Positions 1-6,016 of a DNA stretch of 10,090 nt are shown one piece after another. Positions within the stretch are counted from its first letter, which is position 1; the number at the start of each line of letters is the position of its first letter. This DNA comes from Candidatus Omnitrophota bacterium (GTDB lineage Bacteria > Omnitrophota > Koll11 > Zapsychrales > Aceulaceae), in NCBI GenBank assembly GCA_029931885.1, contig JAOZRJ010000036.1, positions 1 through 10,090 on the forward strand, given 5' to 3'. The position numbers and the translations under genes are program-made. The notes under the pieces are model-generated. The model had not been told where the DNA came from and made no database searches. It saw only the letters and a program-made list of their open reading frames with translations.

Positions 1-635
1 CAAACATTTAAAGTATTAAAAATAACAATAACAGCGATAGCAGGACGGGCGAGCGGAAGAGCAACATGAAACCAAATACCCATCTTCGAGCACCCATCTA
101 TTCGTGCCGCATCTTCAAGCGCTGGTTGTATTTTATCAAAAAATGTTTTTAATATATAGATGCTTAACGAAAGTCCAACATTAATCATACACAAAATATA
201 TCCTATTCGAGTATTAACCAAATGCAATTTGTTCATCAAAACATAAAGAGGAACAAAGCTCCCTGGAAGAGGAATCATCATAGCGGCCAGAAACATATAA
301 AATAAAAAATTACTTCCAGGGAATTTCAAACGAGAAAAAGCATAGGCAGCCAAAGAAGAAATAATAACAATACCGAGAACAACAGAGACGGTATAAAAAA
401 CACTATTTAAAAAATAAATTCCAAAATTTCCCTTAGTCCATGCTAAATAAAAGTTTGAAAAATGGACAACTTGAGGAATTACCGCCTTATCAACAAAAAT
501 TGTTTCATTCGTCATCAAAGAAGAACGAAGCATCCAAATTAAAGGAAATAAACAAGTCAAAGCAGTAGCCATTAAAAATGCATGAAGAAAGACTGAGCTA
601 ATCAAGCGTGTTGTCTTATAATAACTTTTTATCAA
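1..635 (-). CDS. Carbohydrate ABC transporter permease, MalG type (partial, C-terminus beyond left edge)
   Basis: Inner-membrane permease subunit of a sugar ABC importer; it would pair with the adjacent MalF-type permease to form the translocation path. The reading frame is open from 635 to the window edge (211 codons), with strongly hydrophobic segments at about residues 12-35, 75-98, 108-133 and 143-162. Near residue 174 there is the EAA loop that contacts the ATPase: LEDAARIDG followed 12 residues later by LP (E174, G181, L193-P194). The family usually runs to about 270-280 aa, so roughly the last quarter is missing. The start is TTG, because the nearby ATG at 638-640 hits a stop after two codons, while TTG at 633-635 lies 7 nt after AAGGAG. 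It sits 21 nt downstream of the MalF-type permease gene, so it belongs to the same operon. Substrate is not deducible from the permease itself. Confidence 0.93.
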   Translation of the reverse strand, partial: MIKSYYKTTRLISSVFLHAFLMATALTCLFPLIWMLRSSLMTNETIFVDKAVIPQVVHFSNFYLAWTKGNFGIYFLNSVFYTVSVVLGIVIISSLAAYAFSRLKFPGSNFLFYMFLAAMMIPLPGSFVPLYVLMNKLHLVNTRIGYILCMINVGLSLSIYILKTFFDKIQPALEDAARIDGCSKMGIWFHVALPLARPAIAVIVIFNTLNV

Positions 636-642
636 ACCATTT

Positions 643-648
643 CTCCTT
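643..648 (-). promoter_or_regulatory. Shine-Dalgarno that fixes the TTG start of the MalG-type permease
   Basis: AAGGAG on the minus strand, 7 nt upstream of TTG at 635. It lies in the short gap after the stop of the preceding permease gene and supports TTG rather than any ATG as the start, since no usable in-frame ATG is present there. Confidence 0.75.
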
Positions 649-656
649 CAAGCTCT

Positions 657-1583
657 TTATTCTTGCCTAATTCTTTTTGATACTTTATTTAAAATAAACG
701 ACCCTACGACTAAAATTCCTCCGAAAACAATCCCTTGGGCACAAGCATAACCAAAACGACTTGTTCCTGTCATCGATGCCAAAATACGCGTTACAGGCAC
801 CTCCGTATGATAAACTAATCCCTGTCCCACCATCGATAGAACAAGAACAAAAACCTGCATAGACCCTAAAACCGTTAAAATCATAACCATCACAAATACC
901 GGAACCATCATCGGGATAGTAACATTTTTCAGCGTACTGAAAACTCCTGCCCCATCAACCCGGGCAGCTTCATAGAGCTGGCGGTCAATAGTTTGGAGCC
1001 CTGCCAGTAAAATAATAAATCCCCAACCAAACCCTTTCCAGCTATGAACAACCGCAATACAAGTTAATACAGTTTTTGGATCCGAAAGCCAATCACGAAC
1101 AAGATGATTAAGATGCATTTTTGTTAACATATAATTCAAAAAACCTATATGCTCACCACCTTGTATCCCTGAATTTAATATCCATTGCCAAATGAGACCA
1201 ACAACAATTTCAGACAATACCGGAGGAAGATAGAATATAATACGGTAAAATTTGCGCATGCGAATATCACGGTCACAAGATAACGCCAAGGCAAATGCTA
1301 ACGCATTTTGAAAAGTCAGTGCAATCAGCGTGATATATGCTGCATGCCACATTGAAGACCACCAAACTTTGTCTTGCAAAATTTCTTTAAAATTGTCTAT
1401 GCCAATAAAATCTTTGGCAAGACTAATGCCGTTCCACTCGTGAAGTGACAGATTGAAAATTTCATAAAAAGGATAAATATAAAAAATGGAAAAAATGAGA
1501 ACAGCAGGTAAAATAAATAAATAATTCTCAAAAATATTTTTAAATCCCGAAAAAGAAAATTTCTTTATGTTTGCGCTAATCAT
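657..1583 (-). CDS. Carbohydrate ABC transporter permease, MalF/UgpA type
   Basis: A 308-aa inner-membrane permease of the binding-protein-dependent sugar transporter family. Membrane segments are visible at about residues 20-42, 80-102, 113-137, 172-195, 227-250 and 283-299, six as expected for a short MalF-type subunit. The EAA loop is YEAARVDGAG with the downstream IP (E205, D210, G211, I223-P224), the usual docking site for the cytoplasmic ATPase. Its ATG overlaps the TGA of the upstream binding-protein gene in an ATGA, which implies translational coupling. An AAGG-rich stretch just before the ATG lies within the end of the binding-protein gene. The pairing with a binding protein upstream and a MalG-type permease downstream is the standard order of CUT1-type importers. 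CUT1 systems take up di- and oligosaccharides or polyol phosphates; the phosphorylase gene nearby favours an oligosaccharide, which is inference. Confidence 0.95.
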   Translation of the reverse strand: MISANIKKFSFSGFKNIFENYLFILPAVLIFSIFYIYPFYEIFNLSLHEWNGISLAKDFIGIDNFKEILQDKVWWSSMWHAAYITLIALTFQNALAFALALSCDRDIRMRKFYRIIFYLPPVLSEIVVGLIWQWILNSGIQGGEHIGFLNYMLTKMHLNHLVRDWLSDPKTVLTCIAVVHSWKGFGWGFIILLAGLQTIDRQLYEAARVDGAGVFSTLKNVTIPMMVPVFVMVMILTVLGSMQVFVLVLSMVGQGLVYHTEVPVTRILASMTGTSRFGYACAQGIVFGGILVVGSFILNKVSKRIRQE

Positions 1584-2878
1584 TTCCTTTTCAATCTTTT
1601 CTTGGCTCTTTCCATTTCCCTTATCTTAACAACTTGAACCTCGTAAGCAACTTCTTCAGGCTCTTTTTCGCCAATAATAATAGATTGTATTCCTTTATCA
1701 AAAGTTTCAATAACCAACGGTTCTTCATTGTGTTCCCATATCGATGGGTGGGTCGTTTCATCCATAGCGCTTGCGAATTGTGATAAAATCTTCGGAATAG
1801 AAGAAAGCGCATAACGATTTGCCGGCAAATTCTTTGTTTCTTTAGCCAAAAAAGCTTGTTGATCTTTTGCCGTTAGCCATTTTAAAAAATCAATTGCTAG
1901 CTGCGAATTTTTTGAAGCACTGTTAACAAGAAGTGAAGAGCCCGCTCCACCCCAAATTCTCATCGGGTGCTCTTCGCTAACTCTAGGAGGAAGCATTACC
2001 CCATAATCTAAATCTGAATTCATGTCTTGATAAACGTTAACACACCAAGAACCGTTAAATGCAAATGCTGCGCGTTCCAACGCAAAATCTTGTTCGGCGT
2101 ATTTATTGCCTTTTGCCACAATTCCTGCTGTCAAAGCATTACTTTTACGCAATTCCTTAAAGATATTAAAAACCTTAATCCAATCTTCGTCTGTATAAGG
2201 TATTTCTCCTCGATATGTTGCCATGACTTTTTCTTCACCCATTATATTAAACGCATAATTTGACGCAAAACAATCAACCATCCAATTTTCACCCCAACCG
2301 GAAACTAAACCTTCAATACCTAATCGATTTAATATATAAATATCATCAATAAATTCTTCAAATGTTTTTGGATATGTTTCAATTCCCGCTTTTTGAAGAA
2401 GTTTTTTATTATATAACATTTGAATATTTGTAACATCAATGGGAACACCATAAATTCCCGGCTCAATTCCATAAATGTTTCCTTCTTCAAAACGATTAAC
2501 ATTTACAGCTTTTTCAAAAAGGCTTTTTTCCCAAACTCCTTCATCTTCCTGAAATTCTCGCATAAGATTGGCAACAAATCCACCTTCTATGAAAGAAGCT
2601 AGTTTTTTCTTTTCTCCTAAAACACCAAAAATGTCTGGCAAAACTCTGGCCTGCGCTGCTGCAATAATTTTTCGAGAATAAACATCTGAAGGTGCATATA
2701 AATCAAATTTGACTTCAATTCCTGTTTGATCTTTATACTGTTCGGCAAGCTTTAGAAAAGATTCCTGGCGATCAGTCATCCAATGCCAAATAATAACAGT
2801 GTTTGCTTGATCTCCAGATTGTGAACATCCGGAAAAAAGAAAGATTACAAAAAAGAAAACTAAGAAAACTTTTTTCAT
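1580..2878 (-). CDS. Extracellular sugar-binding lipoprotein of an ABC importer (SBP family 1)
   Basis: A 432-aa solute-binding protein that captures the sugar in the periplasm and delivers it to the two permeases. The N-terminus is a lipoprotein signal: MKK, a hydrophobic run to residue 15, and lipobox LFSGC with the acylated Cys18. Family features include the opening VIIWHW near residue 28, YGVPIDVTNIQMLYNKKLL at about 143-161 followed by a KTFEEF segment, and FAFNGSWCV near 272, all typical of SBP_bac_1 proteins. The length matches the family. It is the first gene of the operon and overlaps the next gene by 4 bp. The start ATG has only a distant AAGGA 13 nt upstream; an intervening ATG runs into a stop after three codons, so this start stands. 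No MalK-like ATPase gene follows within the window; many CUT1 systems share an ATPase encoded elsewhere. Ligand identity is not readable from sequence. Confidence 0.94.
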   Translation of the reverse strand: MKKVFLVFFFVIFLFSGCSQSGDQANTVIIWHWMTDRQESFLKLAEQYKDQTGIEVKFDLYAPSDVYSRKIIAAAQARVLPDIFGVLGEKKKLASFIEGGFVANLMREFQEDEGVWEKSLFEKAVNVNRFEEGNIYGIEPGIYGVPIDVTNIQMLYNKKLLQKAGIETYPKTFEEFIDDIYILNRLGIEGLVSGWGENWMVDCFASNYAFNIMGEEKVMATYRGEIPYTDEDWIKVFNIFKELRKSNALTAGIVAKGNKYAEQDFALERAAFAFNGSWCVNVYQDMNSDLDYGVMLPPRVSEEHPMRIWGGAGSSLLVNSASKNSQLAIDFLKWLTAKDQQAFLAKETKNLPANRYALSSIPKILSQFASAMDETTHPSIWEHNEEPLVIETFDKGIQSIIIGEKEPEEVAYEVQVVKIREMERAKKRLKRK

Positions 2879-2938
2879 AAAAACATTTATATCCTTATAA
2901 GTAGAATAAATATATATACTCCCTTTATTCGAAACGTA

Positions 2939-2967
2939 AGTATATCATAGCGCTTTTATTTTGTCAA
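2939..2967 (-). promoter_or_regulatory. Sigma70 promoter of the ABC importer operon
   Basis: On the minus strand: TTGACA (2962-2967), a 17-bp spacer, then TATACT (2939-2944), preceded by TG-A, which makes an extended -10. This is a consensus -35 with optimal spacing and a near-consensus -10. Transcription would begin near 2932, about 54 nt before the ATG at 2878. The spacer carries the self-complementary hexamer AGCGCT, a possible core of a LacI-type operator, but the flanks are only weakly symmetric. Confidence 0.82.
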
Positions 2968-3061
2968 AATCAGAATCTACATCAAAAAGATAAAAATTTA
3001 AACTATCAGTCTTAAGAATAATCATACTTTTAATATATTAATAAAATAAACCTATGATATC

Positions 3062-3091
3062 TTGATTTGTATAAAAATAATATGCTATACT
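3062..3091 (+). promoter_or_regulatory. Sigma70 promoter of the TPR/beta-barrel gene
   Basis: TTGATT (3062-3067), an 18-bp spacer and TATACT (3086-3091). The -10 is preceded by TATG-C, so it is an extended -10. The expected start is near 3098, leaving a leader of about 55 nt before the TTG start codon with its Shine-Dalgarno at 3144-3148. Confidence 0.7.
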
Positions 3092-3143
3092 GAACAAAAT
3101 ACCCAATTTATTATAGTTTTTATAAAATTTAGATTTTAGAAAT

Positions 3144-3148
3144 AGGAG
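3144..3148 (+). promoter_or_regulatory. Shine-Dalgarno supporting the TTG start at 3154
   Basis: AGGAG ends 5 nt before TTG at 3154-3156. The protein read from this TTG opens with a complete signal peptide (basic n-region, hydrophobic core, ASA cleavage site), so both signals agree on this start. Confidence 0.8.
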
Positions 3149-3153
3149 TTTTT

Positions 3154-6012
3154 TTGAACCTACCCCTTAAAAAAATAAGACAATTGTCTTGTTTTGTAAT
3201 AGTGCTTTTTCTGGCATGTTTGCTTATGCCTGATAGCGCAAGTGCTAAAGATTTTTCCTTTGATTCTGGAGTTCTTTTTTATCAAAACGGTCAGTATGAT
3301 GCAGCCCTTGTTGAGTTCGAAAAAGCTCTTGCCGCTAATCCTTTTAATTCAACCGCAAAGCAATATATCCAAGTTGTAAAAGAATCAAAAGATCTTTTAG
3401 ATGGAAAAATAAGCAATATTCCTTCACGTAAAGGCAAAACTGCCGCCCTCGACCAAGACCAAATACTTCCGCAGGAAATGAACGCCTTCGAACAAAAATA
3501 CTTAAATGAATTAAAAGATAAAAAAACTTCATCCTCACAAATAGCGAATAAATCTGAAAAAACTCTCATTACGCCTATCGAAGAATCTTCAGAATTCTCT
3601 AAAAGTCTGGATCCTTATATCGACCAAAGAAGTCTACTCGCCCAAGATACATACATGCCAGAAGAAAAGATAGAAGAAGCAATAATAGAAACAAACAGTG
3701 ACGTCTCTATCTCTGGAGAGCTTCGCATGGGCTTTGGTTATGATACTAGAAATAACGATTTTATCTGGAAACGTGCCAACTTTGATCTTAATGAAAAAAA
3801 CTGGAGAATAATTTCTTGGGACCAACTCAATAATCGTTCAAATACTTATGATCCTGCTATATTCGATCGTCTTTCATTTACCATTGATGCAGACCCTGAA
3901 GAAAGTAGATTTTCCTATCATGCAAATATAACTATCGATCCTTGGAGCTTTACAGGGACAACACAAAAAGTAACCTTACAAGGTGCAGGTGGAGATAGCG
4001 TTGATGTCCAATTCTATTTCTGGGCAAACAATGGATACACCGTTAACAATAATGTTTATACTCTCCAAAATGGAGACATGGTCGCATTACCAGAATTTAA
4101 AGTAAACGGTTCTACACTTCCTGGAGGCACGCTAACTTCAAAATTCAGCAATACCTTTGCCTTCCCTGAAATGAAAATTCACAACTACTTTTGGCCGCTT
4201 AGAGAATTTTGGGTTAATTATGAACCAACTGACTCTCTTACAGTTCAAGTCTTCCCATACGCACTTGAAGATAAAGCTCTAAGCTCAGATGATCCTTTAG
4301 GACTGTCCAACAACCATATTTGGTGGGAAGAAAGTCCTTGGCTTGCCAACTGGGCACCTGGACATATTAATACAGGAGCCACACCTGTTGATTTTATGAA
4401 AGGATACTGGGATGATGACCTCGCTTTCCAAGTACGAGATAGCGACGGAAAGCGGTTAACGGCACTAAGAGGATTCTCTGTTAATTTAATTGAAGACGAT
4501 ACAGAAATGCAATTTGTGCTTGCTTCACCAAAAACACTTTGGCAAGACTATGATTCTTTTGATGCGCTACCTGCAAGTCTTCGCATAAAACATTTTGTCT
4601 CTGACAACCTTTATATAGGAATGACTGACAATATACATCTAGGATTCGTTGATAAGGAAAAAGTTGACGCATACAATGTTGTAGTCGCAAATGATATCGG
4701 GCTACTTTTAAACCCAGGGCTCTTAGTAAAAGCCGAGCACGCTATGTCTTCTTCAGCGCAAGACCGATCCTTCATTGATTATGACACAAAATCACAAGGT
4801 CACGCGTACGATCTTTCTATTATCGGCACAATAAATGGCATTGATTCTCCTGATGCTAATTATTTCTCTATTAGGCCTGATGAAGAAGATAAACATTTCT
4901 TTAAAACACGTCTTCGAATGACCCGCATGGACAAAGGATTTGAATCAAGCTTAGCAAATTATCATGAAACACGTAAAGATCAATTTTGGAGCCGTCATCT
5001 TACTTTTCGAGAACCTATCGCTTTTGGTGAAATTACTTATGATGACATCGAACCTTTTGCTATCGGAAATAGTATTGACTATGGTCGATATGTTATCGAT
5101 TGGAGGACAGACTCTTCTTTCTGGGATGGCCGTTTAGAAGGCTTAACAGATATCCGTAACGCTCATCAAACAAGTACAAATAAATATATCGAAACTGTTG
5201 CACGAACAGAATGGTCACTTCAAGCAACAGATCGCTTGCAAACAAAAGTTCTTTTATTGGCCCATCATCTACCGAAAACAATTGAAAATGTTGACCCATA
5301 TATTACAACAAAAAGTGGTGCTTTTATAACAAACACTTCCATGCCAGGCGGAAAAGACCCAAGCGCTTACACAGGATCACTAGGCCTAAAATATGATTTA
5401 ACGAAACAACTTTCATGGAATGGAACTTGGGAATACACTAATGATTTTATGGCTGGCAGTGACAATTTTCCTCGAGGAATAATGACAGACTCAAGCATGT
5501 CTACCTACCAGAGCTATGGCATGATCTATCGTGAAACTTATTCGTACCTCTACGGACAAGGAGCTTTTCCTCTTCCTCCATATGATTATCATAATGTTTT
5601 TAGAACAGGACTCGACTTTCAGCCAAATGAGAAATGGGATATTTATCTAGACTACACGCGCAATCCTTATGAATATGCCGGCCCTATTGATGACAATATG
5701 AATCATGTTGGATGTGCAATAACTTATATGCCAACACCAAAAATTGGATTATTTGCAAAATATATGTGGAGTCGCATAAAAGACGTTAATGATGTTGTTT
5801 TTAATCCAAATGATATAAAATTTAAAACCCATCACAATGTTTTCCTTGAAGCAAGATATTTATTCACTGATGAAAGTAAATTAAGCTTCAGCTATGGAGT
5901 AGGGCCTTCTATTCACAGCGCTTACGCCTCATCGACACCTTACCTGGGCAGCACAACGCCAACGCTAGACACGCAAAGCATCTTTCGTGTATTTTATACA
6001 AAAGAATTATAA
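3154..6012 (+). CDS. Exported TPR plus predicted outer-membrane beta-barrel protein of unrecognised family
   Basis: A 952-aa exported protein that I cannot place in a named family. Residues 1-31 form a Sec signal peptide (KK near the N-terminus, hydrophobic core 12-25, cleavage after Ala-Ser-Ala31). Residues about 33-67 read as one TPR-like unit (FYQNGQYDAALVEFEKAL, then ANPFN). Residues about 80-182 are a polar, charged linker. From about 184 to the end the sequence has alternating polar/hydrophobic strands rich in Tyr, Trp, Asp and Asn with few Cys, as in large outer-membrane barrels. An aromatic cluster lies at 390-400 (W390, W391, W396, W400), the sort of surface that stacks on sugars. 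The last residues (FRVFYTKEL) resemble a closing strand but lack the common terminal Phe or Trp. Divergence from a sugar ABC operon and tail-to-tail contact with a GH94 phosphorylase suggest a glycan porin. TPR plus barrel also occurs in exopolysaccharide exporters (PgaA, BcsC), so export is an alternative. Confidence 0.85.
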   Translation: MNLPLKKIRQLSCFVIVLFLACLLMPDSASAKDFSFDSGVLFYQNGQYDAALVEFEKALAANPFNSTAKQYIQVVKESKDLLDGKISNIPSRKGKTAALDQDQILPQEMNAFEQKYLNELKDKKTSSSQIANKSEKTLITPIEESSEFSKSLDPYIDQRSLLAQDTYMPEEKIEEAIIETNSDVSISGELRMGFGYDTRNNDFIWKRANFDLNEKNWRIISWDQLNNRSNTYDPAIFDRLSFTIDADPEESRFSYHANITIDPWSFTGTTQKVTLQGAGGDSVDVQFYFWANNGYTVNNNVYTLQNGDMVALPEFKVNGSTLPGGTLTSKFSNTFAFPEMKIHNYFWPLREFWVNYEPTDSLTVQVFPYALEDKALSSDDPLGLSNNHIWWEESPWLANWAPGHINTGATPVDFMKGYWDDDLAFQVRDSDGKRLTALRGFSVNLIEDDTEMQFVLASPKTLWQDYDSFDALPASLRIKHFVSDNLYIGMTDNIHLGFVDKEKVDAYNVVVANDIGLLLNPGLLVKAEHAMSSSAQDRSFIDYDTKSQGHAYDLSIIGTINGIDSPDANYFSIRPDEEDKHFFKTRLRMTRMDKGFESSLANYHETRKDQFWSRHLTFREPIAFGEITYDDIEPFAIGNSIDYGRYVIDWRTDSSFWDGRLEGLTDIRNAHQTSTNKYIETVARTEWSLQATDRLQTKVLLLAHHLPKTIENVDPYITTKSGAFITNTSMPGGKDPSAYTGSLGLKYDLTKQLSWNGTWEYTNDFMAGSDNFPRGIMTDSSMSTYQSYGMIYRETYSYLYGQGAFPLPPYDYHNVFRTGLDFQPNEKWDIYLDYTRNPYEYAGPIDDNMNHVGCAITYMPTPKIGLFAKYMWSRIKDVNDVVFNPNDIKFKTHHNVFLEARYLFTDESKLSFSYGVGPSIHSAYASSTPYLGSTTPTLDTQSIFRVFYTKEL

Positions 6013-6016
6013 AAAA

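Larger units (their letters stand above)
2879..3153. other. Divergent intergenic regulatory region between binding protein and barrel genes
   Basis: This 275-bp, very AT-rich stretch holds no gene. It contains one promoter firing left into the ABC operon (2939-2967) and one firing right into the TPR/beta-barrel gene (3062-3091). About 95 bp between them shows no clear hairpin or riboswitch fold. The divergent arrangement allows one regulator to control uptake at both membranes. Confidence 0.7.

Noticed and set aside
2945..2961. AGCGCT in the ABC operon promoter spacer as a LacI-family operator
   Set aside because: Only the 6-bp core is symmetric; flanks match the usual 14-bp operator pattern poorly, and no LacI-type regulator gene is in the window. 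Kept as a remark on the promoter only.
3291..3569. Antisense open frames within the barrel gene and within the binding-protein and GH94 genes
   Set aside because: They lie opposite strongly supported coding sequence, lack Shine-Dalgarno sequences and encode no recognisable domain.
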